This document shows, one piece after another, positions 9,401-25,000 of a stretch of DNA of 64,000 nucleotides. The notes under the pieces were generated by a model that saw only the letters and a program-made list of their open reading frames with translations, made no database searches and had not been told where the DNA came from. A program made the translations under genes and the position numbers. The first letter of the stretch is position 1, and each line of letters starts with the position of its first letter. Location: contig OX465597.1 of assembly GCA_950022295.1 (NCBI GenBank), forward strand, positions 372,001-436,000, read 5' to 3'. The DNA comes from Bromus sterilis (Eukaryota; Streptophyta; Magnoliopsida; Poales; Poaceae).

Positions 9401-12400
9401 CCGTTTTGGTTCCCCGGACTGATTTCCACCATTGACGAACCCCAGGGTGCATATACGTGCCGGTCATCATCTCTCGCACATTTGGCCGATTCTGGCCTGT
9501 TTCATGGGCTATTAATCACCGTTACATGGGCTATTAATCACCGTTTTGGGTCCCCGGAGTGATTTCCACCATTGACGAACCCCAGGGTGCATTTACGTGT
9601 CGGTCATCAAAACTCGCAGTTTTGGCCGATTTCGGCCTGTTTCATGGGCTATTAATCACCGTTTTGGTTCCCCGGAGTGATTTCCACCATTGACGAACCC
9701 CAGGGTGCATTTACGTGCCGGTCATCATCCCTCGCACTTTTGGCCGATTCTGGCCTGTTTCATGGGATATTAATCACCGTTACATGGGCTATTAATCACC
9801 GTTTTGGGTCCCCGGAGTGATTTCCACCATTGACGAACACCAAGGTGCATTTACGTGCCGGTCATCAACACTCGCAGTTTTGGCCGATTCTGGCCTGTTT
9901 CATGGGCTATTAATCACCGTTTTGGGTCCCCGGAGTGATTTCCACCATTGACGAACCCTAGGGTGCATTTACGTGTCGGTCATCAAAACTCGCAGTTTTG
10001 GCCGATTTCGGCCTGTTTTATGGGCTATTAATCACCGTTTTGGGTCCCCGGAGTGATTTCCACCATTGACGAACCCCAGGGTGCATTTACGTGCCGGTCA
10101 TCAACACTCGCAGTTTTGGCCGATTTTGGCCTGTTTCATGGGCTATTAATCACCGTTTTGGGTCCCCGGAGTGATTTCCACCATTGACGAACCCCAGGGT
10201 GCATTTACGTGCCGTTCATCAACACTCGCAGTTTTGGCCGATTTTGGCCTGTTTCATGGGCTATTAATCACCGTTTTGGGTCCCCGGATTGATTTCCACC
10301 ATTGACGAACCCCAGGGTGCATTTACGTGCCGGTCATCAACACTCGCAGTTTTGGCCGATTTTGGCCTGTTTCATGGGCTATTAATCACCGTTTTGGGTC
10401 CCCGGAGTGATTTCCACCATTAACGAACCCCAGGGTGCATTTACGTGCCGTTCATCAACACTCGCAGTTTTGGCCGATTCTGGCGTGTTTCATGGGCTAT
10501 TAATCACCGTTTTGGGTCCCCGGAGTGATTTCCACCACTGACGAAACCCCAGGGTGCATTTACGTGTCGGTCATCATCCCTCGCACTTTTGGCCGATTCT
10601 GGCCTGTTTCATGGGCTATTAATCACCGTTACATGGGCTATTAATCACCGTTTTGGGTCCCCGGAGTGATTTCCACCATTGACGAACACCAAGGTGCATT
10701 TACGTGCCGGTCATCAACACTCGCAGTTTTGGCCGATTCTGGCCTGTTTCATGGGCTATTAATCACCGTTTTGGGTCCCCGGAGTGATTTCCACCATTGA
10801 CGAACCCTAGGGTGCATTTACGTGTCGGTCATCAAAACTCGCAGTTTTGGCCGATTTCGGCCTGTTTCATGGGCTATTAATCACCGTTTTGGTTCCCCGG
10901 AGTGATTTCCACCATTGACGAACCCCAGGGTGCATTTACGTGCCGGTCATCAGCCCACACACTTTTCGCTGATTCTGGCCTGTTTCATGGGCTATTAATC
11001 ACCGTTTTGGGTCACCGGAGTGATTTCCACCATTGACGAACCCAGGGTGCATTTACGTGTCGGTCATCAAAACTCGCAGTTTTGGCCGATTTCGGCCTGT
11101 TTCATGGGCTATTAATCACCGTTTTGGTTCCCCGGAGTGATTTCCACCATTGACGAACCCCAGGGTGCATTTACGTGCCGGTCATCATCCCTCGCACTTT
11201 TGGCCGATTCTGGCCTGTTTCATGGGATATTAATCACCGTTACATGGGCTATTAATCACCGTTTTGGGTCCCCGGAGTGATTTCCACCATTGACGAACAC
11301 CAAGGTGCATTTACGTGCCGGTCATCAACACTCGCAGTTCTGGCCGATTCTGACCTGTTTCATGGGCTATTAATCATAGCTGCATGGGCTATTAATCACC
11401 GTTACATGGGCTATTAATCACCGTTTTGGGTCCCCGGAGTGATTTCCACCATTGACGAACCCCAGGGTGCATTTACGTGTCGGTCATCAAAACTCGCAGT
11501 TTTGGCCGATTTCGGCCTGTTTCATGGGCTATTAATCACCGTTTTGGTTCCCCGGAGTGATTTCCACCATTGACGAACCCCAGGGTGCATATACGTGCCG
11601 GTCATCATCTCTCGCACATTTGGCCGATTCTGGCCTGTTTCATGGGCTATTAATCACCGTTACATGGGCTATTAATCACCGTTTTGGGTCCCCGGAGTGA
11701 TTTCCACCATTGACGAACCCCAGGGTGCATTTACGTGTCGGTCATCAAAACTCGCAGTTTTGGCCGATTTCGGCCTGTTTCATGGGCTATTAATCACCGT
11801 TTTGGTTCCCCGGAGTGATTTCCACCATTGACGAACCCCAGGGTGCATATACGTGCCGGTCATCATCTCTCGCACATTTGGCCGATTCTGGCCTGTTTCA
11901 TGGGCTATTAATCACCGTTACATGGGCTATTAATCACCGTTTTGGGTCCCCGGAGTGATTTCCACCATTGACGAACCCCAGGGTGCATTTACGTGTCGGT
12001 CATCAAAACTCGCAGTTTTGGCCGATTTCGGCCTGTTTCATGGGCTATTAATCACCGTTTTGGTTCCCCGGAGTGATTTCCACCATTGACGAACCCCAGG
12101 GTGCATTTACGTGCCGGTCATCATCCCTCACACTTTTGGCCGATTCTGGCCTGTTTCATGGGCTATTAATCACCGTTTTGGGTCACCGGAGTGATTTCCA
12201 CCATTGACGAACCCCAGGGTGCATTTACGTGTCGGTCATCAAAACTCGCAGTTTTGGCCGATTTCGGCCTGTTTCATGGGCTATTAATCACCGTTTTGGT
12301 TCCCCGGAGTGATTTCCACCATTGACGAACCCCAGGGTGCATATACGTGTCGGTCATCAAAACTCGCAGTTTTGGCCGATTTCGGCCTGTTTCATGGGCT

Positions 12401-13049
12401 ATTAATCACCGTTTTGGTTCCCCGGAGTGATTTCCACCATTGACGAACCCCAGGGTGCATATACGTGCCGGTCATCATCTCTCGCACATTTGGCCGATTC
12501 TGGCCTGTTTCATGGGCTATTAATCACCGTTACATGGGCTATTAATCACCGTTTTGGGTCCCCGGAGTGATTTCCACCATTGACGAACCCCAGGGTGCAT
12601 TTACGTGTCGGTCATCAAAACTCGCAGTTTTGGCCGATTTCGGCCTGTTTCATGGGCTATTAATCACCGTTTTGGTTCCCCGGAGTGATTTCCACCATTG
12701 ACGAACCCCAGGGTGCATTTACGTGCCGGTCATCATCCCTCGCACTTTTGGCCGATTCTGGCCTGTTTCATGGGATATTAATCACCGTTACATGGGCTAT
12801 TAATCACCGTTTTGGGTCCCCGGAGTGATTTCCACCATTGACGAACACCAAGGTGCATTTACGTGCCGGTCATCAACACTCGCAGTTTTGGCCGATTCTG
12901 GCCTGTTTCATGGGCTATTAATCACCGTTTTGGGTCCCCGGAGTGATTTCCACCATTGACGAACCCTAGGGTGCATTTACGTGTCGGTCATCAAAACTCG
13001 CAGTTTTGGCCGATTTCGGCCTGTTTCATGGGCTATTAATCACCGTTTT
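6487..13049 (+). repeat. Mosaic part of the 118-bp array without one dominant higher-order repeat
   Basis: All monomer types occur here, in blocks that recur at several offsets. A short segment around 6666-6760 (type e, then a type b monomer missing one C in GAACCCAGGG) recurs at 8126-8220, offset 1460. A longer block (TAACGAAC, then CACTGACGAAACC, then GAACACCAAGG, GAACCCTAGG, type e) recurs at offset 1719: the CACTGACG monomer lies at 8818 and 10537. Private changes include GGTGATCAGCCC near 7015, GTGTCATGGG at 8040 and GGGCTACTAATC near 9268. Around 11360-11400 a distinctive variant reads CATAGCTGCATGGG. Confidence 0.85.
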
Positions 13050-16000
13050 GGTTCCCCGGAGTGATTTCCACCATTGACGAACCCCAGGGTGCATTTACGT
13101 GCCGGTCATCAGCCCACACACTTTTCGCTGATTCTGGCCTGTTTCATGGGCTATTAATCACCGTTTTGGGTCACCGGAGTGATTTCCACCATTGACGAAC
13201 CCCAGGGTGCATTTACGTGTCGGTCATCAAAACTCGCAGTTTTGGCCGATTTCGGCCTGTTTCATGGGCTATTAATCACCGTTTTGGTTCCCCGGAGTGA
13301 TTTCCACCATTGACGAACCCCAGGGTGCATATACGTGCCGGTCATCATCTCTCGCACATTTGGCCGATTCTGGCCTGTTTCATGGGCTATTAATCACCGT
13401 TACATGGGCTATTAATCACCGTTTTGGGTCCCCGGACTGATTTCCACCATTGACGAACCCCAGGGTGCATTTACGTGTCGGTCATCAAAACTCGCAGTTT
13501 TGGCCGATTTCGGCCTGTTTCATGGGCTATTAATCACCGTTTTGGTTCCCCGGAGTGATTTCCACCATTGACGAACCCCAGGGTGCATTTACGTGCCGGT
13601 CATCATCCCTCGCACTTTTGGCCGATTCTGGCCTGTTTCATGGGATATTAATCACCGTTTTGGGTCCCCGGAGTGATTTCCACCATTGACGAACACCAGG
13701 GTGCATTTACGTGCCGGTCATCAACACTCGCAGTTTTGGCCGATTTTGGCCTGTTTCATGGGCTATTAATCACCGTTTTGGTTCCCCGGAGTGATTTCCA
13801 CCATTGACGAACCCCAGGGTGCATTTACGTGTCGGTCATCATCCCTCGCACTTTTGGTCGATTCTGGCCTGTTTCATGGGCTATTAATCACCGTTACATG
13901 GGGCTATTAATCACCGTTTTGGGTCCCCGGAGTGATTTCCACCATTGACGAACACCAGGGTGCATTTACGTGCCGTTCATCAACACTCGCAGTTTTGGCC
14001 GATTTTGGCCTGTTTCATGGGCTATTAATCACCGTTTTGGGTCCCTGGAGTGATTTCCACCATTGACGAACCCCAGGGTGCATTTACGTGCCGGTCATCA
14101 ACACTCGCAGTTTTGGCCGATTTTGGCCTGTTTCATGGGCTATTAATCACCGTTTTGGGTCCCCGGAGTGATTTCCACCATTGACGAACCCCAGGGTGCA
14201 TTTACGTGCCGTTCATCAACACTCGCAGTTTTGGCCGATTTTGGCCTGTTTCATGGGCTATTAATCACCGTTTTGGGTCCCCGGAGTGATTTCCACCATT
14301 GACGAACCCCAGGGTGCATTTACGTGCCGGTCATCAACACTCGCAGTTTTGGCCGATTTTGGCCTGTTTCATGGGCTATTAATCACCGTTTTGGGTCCCC
14401 GGAGTGATTTCCACCATTGACGAACCCCAGGGTGCATTTACGTGCCGTTCATCAACACTCGCAGTTTTGGCCGATTTTGGCCTGTTTCATGGGCTATTAA
14501 TCACCGTTTTGGGTCCCCGGAGTGATTTCCACCATTGACGAACCCCAGGGTGCATTTACGTGCCGGTCATCAACACTCGCAGTTTTGGCCGATTTTGGCC
14601 TGTTTCATGGGCTATTAATCACCGTTTTGGGTCCCCGGAGTGATTTCCACCATTGACGAACCCCAGGGTGCATTTACGTGCCGTTCATCAACACTCGCAG
14701 TTTTGGCCGATTTTGGCCTGTTTCATGGGCTATTAATCACCGTTTTGGGTCCCCGGAGTGATTTCCACCATTGACGAACCCCAGGGTGCATTTACGTGCC
14801 GGTCATCAACACTCGCAGTTTTGGCCGATTTTGGCCTGTTTCATGGGCTATTAATCACCGTTTTGGGTCCCCGGAGTGATTTCCACCATTGACGAACCCC
14901 AGGGTGCATTTACGTGCCGTTCATCAACACTCGCAGTTTTGGCCGATTTTGGCCTGTTTCATGGGCTATTAATCACCGTTTTGGGTCCCCGGAGTGATTT
15001 CCACCATTGACGAACCCCAGGGTGCATTTACGTGTCGTTCATCAACACTCGCAGTTTTGGCCGATTTTGGCCTGTTTCATGGGCTATTAATCACCGTTTT
15101 GGGTCCCCGGAGTGATTTCCACCATTGACGAACCCCAGGGTGCATTTACGTGCCGGTCATCAGCCCACACACTTTTCGCTGATTCTGGCCTGTTTCATGG
15201 GCTATTAATCACCGTTTTGGGTCACCGGAGTGATTTCCACCATTGACGAACCCCAGGGTGCATTTACGTGTCGGTCATCAAAACTCGCAGTTTTGGCCGA
15301 TTTCGGCCTGTTTCATGGGCTATTAATCACCGTTTTGGTTCCCCGGAGTGATTTCCACCATTGACGAACCCCAGGGTGCATATACGTGCCGGTCATCATC
15401 TCTCGCACATTTGGCCGATTCTGGCCTGTTTCATGGGCTATTAATCACCGTTACATGGGCTATTAATCACCGTTTTGGGTCCCCGGACTGATTTCCACCA
15501 TTGACGAACCCCAGGGTGCATTTACGTGTCGGTCATCAAAACTCGCAGTTTTGGCCGATTTCGGCCTGTTTCATGGGCTATTAATCACCGTTTTGGTTCC
15601 CCGGAGTGATTTCCACCATTGACGAACCCCAGGGTGCATTTACGTGCCGGTCATCATCCCTCGCACTTTTGGCCGATTCTGGCCTGTTTCATGGGATATT
15701 AATCACCGTTTTGGGTCCCCGGAGTGATTTCCACCATTGACGAACACCAGGGTGCATTTACGTGCCGGTCATCAACACTCGCAGTTTTGGCCGATTTTGG
15801 CCTGTTTCATGGGCTATTAATCACCGTTTTGGTTCCCCGGAGTGATTTCCACCATTGACGAACCCCAGGGTGCATTTACGTGTCGGTCATCATCCCTCGC
15901 ACTTTTGGTCGATTCTGGCCTGTTTCATGGGCTATTAATCACCGTTACATGGGGCTATTAATCACCGTTTTGGGTCCCCGGAGTGATTTCCACCATTGAC

Positions 16001-19000
16001 GAACACCAGGGTGCATTTACGTGCCGTTCATCAACACTCGCAGTTTTGGCCGATTTTGGCCTGTTTCATGGGCTATTAATCACCGTTTTGGGTCCCTGGA
16101 GTGATTTCCACCATTGACGAACCCAGGGTGCATTTACGTGCCGGTCATCAACACTCGCAGTTTTGGCCGATTTTGGCCTGTTTCATGGGCTATTAATCAC
16201 CGTTTTGGGTCCCCGGAGTGATTTCCACCATTGACGAACCCCAGGGTGCATTTACGTGCCGTTCATCAACACTCGCAGTTTTGACCGATTTTGGCCTGTT
16301 TCATGGGCTATTAATCACCGTTTTGGGTCCCCGGAGTGATTTCCACCATTGACGAACCCCAGGGTGCATTTACGTGCCGGTCATCAACACTCGCAGTTTT
16401 GGCCGATTTTGGCCTGTTTCATGGGCTATTAATCACCGTTTTGGGTCCCCGGAGTGATTTCCACCATTGACGAACCCCAGGGTGCATTTACGTGCCGTTC
16501 ATCAACACTCGCAGTTTTGGCCGATTTTGGCCTGTTTCATGGGCTATTAATCACCGTTTTGGGTCACCGGAGTGATTTCCACCATTGACGAACCCAGGGT
16601 GCATTTACGTGTCGGTCATCAAAACTCGCAGTTTTGGCCGATTTCGGCCTGTTTCATGGGCTATTAATCACCGTTTTGGTTCCCCGGAGTGATTTCCACC
16701 ATTGACGAACCCCAGGGTGCATTTACGTGCCGGTCATCATCCCTCGCACTTTTGGCCGATTCTGGCCTGTTTCATGGGATATTAATCACCGTTACATGGG
16801 CTATTAATCACCGTTTTGGGTCCCCGGAGTGATTTCCACCATTGACGAACACCAAGGTGCATTTACGTGCCGGTCATCAACACTCGCAGTTCTGGCCGAT
16901 TCTGACCTGTTTCATGGGCTATTAATCATAGCTGCATGGGCTATTAATCACCGTTACATGGGCTATTAATCACCGTTTTGGGTCCCCGGAGTGATTTCCA
17001 CCATTGACGAACCCCAGGGTGCATTTACGTGTCGGTCATCAAAACTCGCAGTTTTGGCCGATTTCGGCCTGTTTCATGGGCTATTAATCACCGTTTTGGT
17101 TCCCCGGAGTGATTTCCACCATTGACGAACCCCAGGGTGCATATACGTGCCGGTCATCATCTCTCGCACATTTGGCCGATTCTGGCCTGTTTCATGGGCT
17201 ATTAATCACCGTTACATGGGCTATTAATCACCGTTTTGGGTCCCCGGAGTGATTTCCACCATTGACGAACCCCAGGGTGCATTTACGTGTCGGTCATCAA
17301 AACTCGCAGTTTTGGCCGATTTCGGCCTGTTTCATGGGCTATTAATCACCGTTTTGGTTCCCCGGAGTGATTTCCACCATTGACGAACCCCAGGGTGCAT
17401 ATACGTGCCGGTCATCATCTCTCGCACATTTGGCCGATTCTGGCCTGTTTCATGGGCTATTAATCACCGTTACATGGGCTATTAATCACCGTTTTGGGTC
17501 CCCGGAGTGATTTCCACCATTGACGAACCCCAGGGTGCATTTACGTGTCGGTCATCAAAACTCGCAGTTTTGGCCGATTTCGGCCTGTTTCATGGGCTAT
17601 TAATCACCGTTTTGGTTCCCCGGAGTGATTTCCACCATTGACGAACCCCAGGGTGCATTTACGTGCCGGTCATCATCCCTCACACTTTTGGCCGATTCTG
17701 GCCTGTTTCATGGGCTATTAATCACCGTTTTGGGTCACCGGAGTGATTTCCACCATTGACGAACCCCAGGGTGCATTTACGTGTCGGTCATCAAAACTCG
17801 CAGTTTTGGCCGATTTCGGCCTGTTTCATGGGCTATTAATCACCGTTTTGGTTCCCCGGAGTGATTTCCACCATTGACGAACCCCAGGGTGCATATACGT
17901 GTCGGTCATCAAAACTCGCAGTTTTGGCCGATTTCGGCCTGTTTCATGGGCTATTAATCACCGTTTTGGTTCCCCGGAGTGATTTCCACCATTGACGAAC
18001 CCCAGGGTGCATATACGTGCCGGTCATCATCTCTCGCACATTTGGCCGATTCTGGCCTGTTTCATGGGCTATTAATCACCGTTACATGGGCTATTAATCA
18101 CCGTTTTGGGTCCCCGGAGTGATTTCCACCATTGACGAACCCCAGGGTGCATTTACGTGTCGGTCATCAAAACTCGCAGTTTTGGCCGATTTCGGCCTGT
18201 TTCATGGGCTATTAATCACCGTTTTGGTTCCCCGGAGTGATTTCCACCATTGACGAACCCCAGGGTGCATTTACGTGCCGGTCATCATCCCTCGCACTTT
18301 TGGCCGATTCTGGCCTGTTTCATGGGATATTAATCACCGTTACATGGGCTATTAATCACCGTTTTGGGTCCCCGGAGTGATTTCCACCATTGACGAACAC
18401 CAAGGTGCATTTACGTGCCGGTCATCAACACTCGCAGTTCTGGCCGATTCTGACCTGTTTCATGGGCTATTAATCATAGCTGCATGGGCTATTAATCACC
18501 GTTACATGGGCTATTAATCACCGTTTTGGGTCCCCGGAGTGATTTCCACCATTGACGAACCCCAGGGTGCATTTACGTGTCGGTCATCAAAACTCGCAGT
18601 TTTGGCCGATTTCGGCCTGTTTCATGGGCTATTAATCACCGTTTTGGTTCCCCGGAGTGATTTCCACCATTGACGAACCCCAGGGTGCATTTACGTGCCG
18701 GTCATCATCCCTCGCACTTTTGGCCGATTCTGGCCTGTTTCATGGGATATTAATCACCGTTACATGGGCTATTAATCACCGTTTTGGGTCCCCGGAGTGA
18801 TTTCCACCATTGACGAACACCAAGGTGCATTTACGTGCCGGTCATCAACACTCGCAGTTTTGGCCGATTCTGGCCTGTTTCATGGGCTATTAATCACCGT
18901 TTTGGGTCCCCGGAGTGATTTCCACCATTGACGAACCCTAGGGTGCATTTACGTGTCGGTCATCAAAACTCGCAGTTTTGGCCGATTTCGGCCTGTTTCA

Positions 19001-22000
19001 TGGGCTATTAATCACCGTTTTGGGTCCCCGGAGTGATTTCCACCATTGACGAACCCCAGGGTGCATTTACGTGCCGGTCATCAACACTCGCAGTTTTGGC
19101 CGATTTTGGCCTGTTTCATGGGCTATTAATCACCGTTTTGGGTCCCCGGAGTGATTTCCACCATTGACGAACCCTAGGGTGCATTTACGTGCCGTTCATC
19201 AACACTCGCAGTTTTGGCCGATTTTGGCCTGTTTCATGGGCTATTAATCACCGTTTTGGGTCCCCGGATTGATTTCCACCATTGACGAACCCCAGGGTGC
19301 ATTTACGTGCCGGTCATAAACACTCGCAGTTTTGGCCGATTTTGGCCTGTTTCATGGGCTATTAATCACCGTTTTGGGTCCCCGGATTGATTTCCACCAT
19401 TGACGAACCCCAGGGTGCATTTACGTGCCGGTCATCAACACTCGCAGTTTTGGCCGATTTTGGCCTGTTTCATGGGCTATTAATCACCGTTTTGGGTCCC
19501 CGGAGTGATTTCCACCATTAACGAACCCCAGGGTGCATTTACGTGCCGTTCATCAACACTCGCAGTTTTGGCCGATTCTGGCGTGTTTCATGGGCTATTA
19601 ATCACCGTTTTGGGTCCCCGGAGTGATTTCCACCACTGACGAAACCCCAGGGTGCATTTACGTGTCGGTCATCATCCCTCGCACTTTTGGCCGATTCTGG
19701 CCTGTTTCATGGGCTATTAATCACCGTTACATGGGCTATTAATCACCGTTTTGGGTCCCCGGAGTGATTTCCACCATTGACGAACACCAAGGTGCATTTA
19801 CGTGCCGGTCATCAACACTCGCAGTTTTGGCCGATTCTGGCCTGTTTCATGGGCTATTAATCACCGTTTTGGGTCCCCGGAGTGATTTCCACCATTGACG
19901 AACCCTAGGGTGCATTTACGTGTCGGTCATCAAAACTCGCAGTTTTGGCCGATTTCGGCCTGTTTCATGGGCTATTAATCACCGTTTTGGTTCCCCGGAG
20001 TGATTTCCACCATTGACGAACCCCAGGGTGCATTTACGTGCCGGTCATCAGCCCACACACTTTTCGCTGATTCTGGCCTGTTTCATGGGCTATTAATCAC
20101 CGTTTTGGGTCACCGGAGTGATTTCCACCATTGACGAACCCCAGGGTGCATTTACGTGTCGGTCATCAAAACTCGCAGTTTTGGCCGATTTCGGCCTGTT
20201 TCATGGGCTATTAATCACCGTTTTGGTTCCCCGGAGTGATTTCCACCATTGACGAACCCCAGGGTGCATATACGTGCCGGTCATCATCTCTCGCACATTT
20301 GGCCGATTCTGGCCTGTTTCATGGGCTATTAATCACCGTTACATGGGCTATTAATCACCGTTTTGGGTCCCCGGACTGATTTCCACCATTGACGAACCCC
20401 AGGGTGCATTTACGTGTCGGTCATCAAAACTCGCAGTTTTGGCCGATTTCGGCCTGTTTCATGGGCTATTAATCACCGTTTTGGTTCCCCGGAGTGATTT
20501 CCACCATTGACGAACCCCAGGGTGCATTTACGTGCCGGTCATCATCCCTCGCACTTTTGGCCGATTCTGGCCTGTTTCATGGGATATTAATCACCGTTTT
20601 GGGTCCCCGGAGTGATTTCCACCATTGACGAACACCAGGGTGCATTTACGTGCCGGTCATCAACACTCGCAGTTTTGGCCGATTTTGGCCTGTTTCATGG
20701 GCTATTAATCACCGTTTTGGTTCCCCGGAGTGATTTCCACCATTGACGAACCCCAGGGTGCATTTACGTGTCGGTCATCATCCCTCGCACTTTTGGTCGA
20801 TTCTGGCCTGTTTCATGGGCTATTAATCACCGTTACATGGGGCTATTAATCACCGTTTTGGGTCGCCGGAGTGATTTCCACCATTGACGAACACCAGGGT
20901 GCATTTACGTGCCGTTCATCAACACTCGCAGTTTTGGCCGATTTTGGCCTGTTTCATGGGCTATTAATCACCGTTTTGGGTCCCTGGAGTGATTTCCACC
21001 ATTGACGAACCCAGGGTGCATTTACGTGCCGGTCATCAACACTCGCAGTTTTGGCCGATTTTGGCCTGTTTCATGGGCTATTAATCACCGTTTTGGGTCC
21101 CCGGAGTGATTTCCACCATTGACGAACCCCAGGGTGCATTTACGTGCCGTTCATCAACACTCGCAGTTTTGGCCGATTTTGGCCTGTTTCATGGGCTATT
21201 AATCACCGTTTTGGGTCCCCGGAGTGATTTCCACCATTGACGAACCCCAGGGTGCATTTACGTGCCGGTCATCAACACTCGCAGTTTTGGCCGATTTTGG
21301 CCTGTTTCATGGGCTATTAATCACCGTTTTGGGTCCCCGGAGTGATTTCCACCATTGACGAACCCCAGGGTGCATTTACGTGCCGTTCATCAACACTCGC
21401 AGTTTTGGCCGATTTTGGCCTGTTTCATGGGCTATTAATCACCGTTTTGGGTCCCCGGAGTGATTTCCACCATTGACGAACCCCAGGGTGCATTTACGTG
21501 CCGGTCATCAACACTCGCAGTTTTGGCCGATTTTGGCCTGTTTCATGGGCTATTAATCACCGTTTTGGGTCCCCGGAGTGATTTCCACCATTGACGAACC
21601 CCAGGGTGCATTTACGTGCCGTTCATCAACACTCGCAGTTTTGGCCGATTTTGGCCTGTTTCATGGGCTATTAATCACCGTTTTGGGTCCCCGGAGTGAT
21701 TTCCACCATTGACGAACCCCAGGGTGCATTTACGTGCCGGTCATCAACACTCGCAGTTTTGGCCGATTTTGGCCTGTTTCATGGGCTATTAATCACCGTT
21801 TTGGGTCCCCGGAGTGATTTCCACCATTGACGAACCCCAGGGTGCATTTACGTGCCGTTCATCAACACTCGCAGTTTTGGCCGATTTTGGCCTGTTTCAT
21901 GGGCTATTAATCACCGTTTTGGGTCCCCGGAGTGATTTCCACCATTGACGAACCCCAGGGTGCATTTACGTGCCGGTCATCAACACTCGCAGTTTTGGCC

Positions 22001-25000
22001 GATTTTGGCCTGTTTCATGGGCTATTAATCACCGTTTTGGGTCCCCGGAGTGATTTCCACCATTGACGAACCCCAGGGTGCATTTACGTGCCGTTCATCA
22101 ACACTCGCAGTTTTGGCCGATTTTGGCCTGTTTCATGGGCTATTAATCACCGTTTTGGGTCCCCGGAGTGATTTCCACCATTGACGAACCCCAGGGTGCA
22201 TTTACGTGCCGGTCATCAACACTCGCAGTTTTGGCCGATTTTGGCCTGTTTCATGGGCTATTAATCACCGTTTTGGGTCCCCGGAGTGATTTCCACCATT
22301 GACGAACCCCAGGGTGCATTTACGTGCCGTTCATCAACACTCGCAGTTTTGGCCGATTTTGGCCTGTTTCATGGGCTATTAATCACCGTTTTGGGTCCCC
22401 GGAGTGATTTCCACCATTGACGAACCCCAGGGTGCATTTACGTGTCGTTCATCAACACTCGCAGTTTTGGCCGATTTTGGCCTGTTTCATGGGCTATTAA
22501 TCACCGTTTTGGGTCCCCGGAGTGATTTCCACCATTGACGAACCCCAGGGTGCATTTACGTGCCGGTCATCAGCCCACACACTTTTCGCTGATTCTGGCC
22601 TGTTTCATGGGCTATTAATCACCGTTTTGGGTCACCGGAGTGATTTCCACCATTGACGAACCCCAGGGTGCATTTACGTGTCGGTCATCAAAACTCGCAG
22701 TTTTGGCCGATTTCGGCCTGTTTCATGGGCTATTAATCACCGTTTTGGTTCCCCGGAGTGATTTCCACCATTGACGAACCCCAGGGTGCATATACGTGCC
22801 GGTCATCATCTCTCGCACATTTGGCCGATTCTGGCCTGTTTCATGGGCTATTAATCACCGTTACATGGGCTATTAATCACCGTTTTGGGTCCCCGGACTG
22901 ATTTCCACCATTGACGAACCCCAGGGTGCATTTACGTGTCGGTCATCAAAACTCGCAGTTTTGGCCGATTTCGGCCTGTTTCATGGGCTATTAATCACCG
23001 TTTTGGTTCCCCGGAGTGATTTCCACCATTGACGAACCCCAGGGTGCATTTACGTGCCGGTCATCATCCCTCGCACTTTTGGCCGATTCTGGCCTGTTTC
23101 ATGGGATATTAATCACCGTTTTGGGTCCCCGGAGTGATTTCCACCATTGACGAACACCAGGGTGCATTTACGTGCCGGTCATCAACACTCGCAGTTTTGG
23201 CCGATTTTGGCCTGTTTCATGGGCTATTAATCACCGTTTTGGTTCCCCGGAGTGATTTCCACCATTGACGAACCCCAGGGTGCATTTACGTGTCGGTCAT
23301 CATCCCTCGCACTTTTGGTCGATTCTGGCCTGTTTCATGGGCTATTAATCACCGTTACATGGGGCTATTAATCACCGTTTTGGGTCCCCGGAGTGATTTC
23401 CACCATTGACGAACACCAGGGTGCATTTACGTGCCGTTCATCAACACTCGCAGTTTTGGCCGATTTTGGCCTGTTTCATGGGCTATTAATCACCGTTTTG
23501 GGTCCCTGGAGTGATTTCCACCATTGACGAACCCAGGGTGCATTTACGTGCCGGTCATCAACACTCGCAGTTTTGGCCGATTTTGGCCTGTTTCATGGGC
23601 TATTAATCACCGTTTTGGGTCCCCGGAGTGATTTCCACCATTGACGAACCCCAGGGTGCATTTACGTGCCGTTCATCAACACTCGCAGTTTTGGCCGATT
23701 TTGGCCTGTTTCATGGGCTATTAATCACCGTTTTGGGTCCCCGGAGTGATTTCCACCATTGACGAACCCCAGGGTGCATTTACGTGCCGGTCATCAACAC
23801 TCGCAGTTTTGGCCGATTTTGGCCTGTTTCATGGGCTATTAATCACCGTTTTGGGTCCCCGGAGTGATTTCCACCATTGACGAACCCCAGGGTGCATTTA
23901 CGTGCCGTTCATCAACACTCGCAGTTTTGGCCGATTTTGGCCTGTTTCATGGGCTATTAATCACCGTTTTGGGTCCCCGGAGTGATTTCCACCATTGACG
24001 AACCCCAGGGTGCATTTACGTGCCGGTCATCAACACTCGCAGTTTTGGCCGATTTTGGCCTGTTTCATGGGCTATTAATCACCGTTTTGGGTCCCCGGAG
24101 TGATTTCCACCATTGACGAACCCCAGGGTGCATTTACGTGCCGTTCATCAACACTCGCAGTTTTGGCCGATTTTGGCCTGTTTCATGGGCTATTAATCAC
24201 CGTTTTGGGTCCCCGGAGTGATTTCCACCATTGACGAACCCCAGGGTGCATTTACGTGCCGGTCATCAACACTCGCAGTTTTGGCCGATTTTGGCCTGTT
24301 TCATGGGCTATTAATCACCGTTTTGGGTCCCCGGAGTGATTTCCACCATTGACGAACCCCAGGGTGCATTTACGTGCCGTTCATCAACACTCGCAGTTTT
24401 GGCCGATTTTGGCCTGTTTCATGGGCTATTAATCACCGTTTTGGGTCCCCGGAGTGATTTCCACCATTGACGAACCCCAGGGTGCATTTACGTGCCGGTC
24501 ATCAACACTCGCAGTTTTGGCCGATTTTGGCCTGTTTCATGGGCTATTAATCACCGTTTTGGGTCCCCGGAGTGATTTCCACCATTGACGAACCCCAGGG
24601 TGCATTTACGTGCCGTTCATCAACACTCGCAGTTTTGGCCGATTTTGGCCTGTTTCATGGGCTATTAATCACCGTTTTGGGTCCCCGGAGTGATTTCCAC
24701 CATTGACGAACCCCAGGGTGCATTTACGTGTCGTTCATCAACACTCGCAGTTTTGGCCGATTTTGGCCTGTTTCATGGGCTATTAATCACCGTTTTGGGT
24801 CCCCGGAGTGATTTCCACCATTGACGAACCCCAGGGTGCATTTACGTGCCGGTCATCAGCCCACACACTTTTCGCTGATTCTGGCCTGTTTCATGGGCTA
24901 TTAATCACCGTTTTGGGTCACCGGAGTGATTTCCACCATTGACGAACCCCAGGGTGCATTTACGTGTCGGTCATCAAAACTCGCAGTTTTGGCCGATTTC

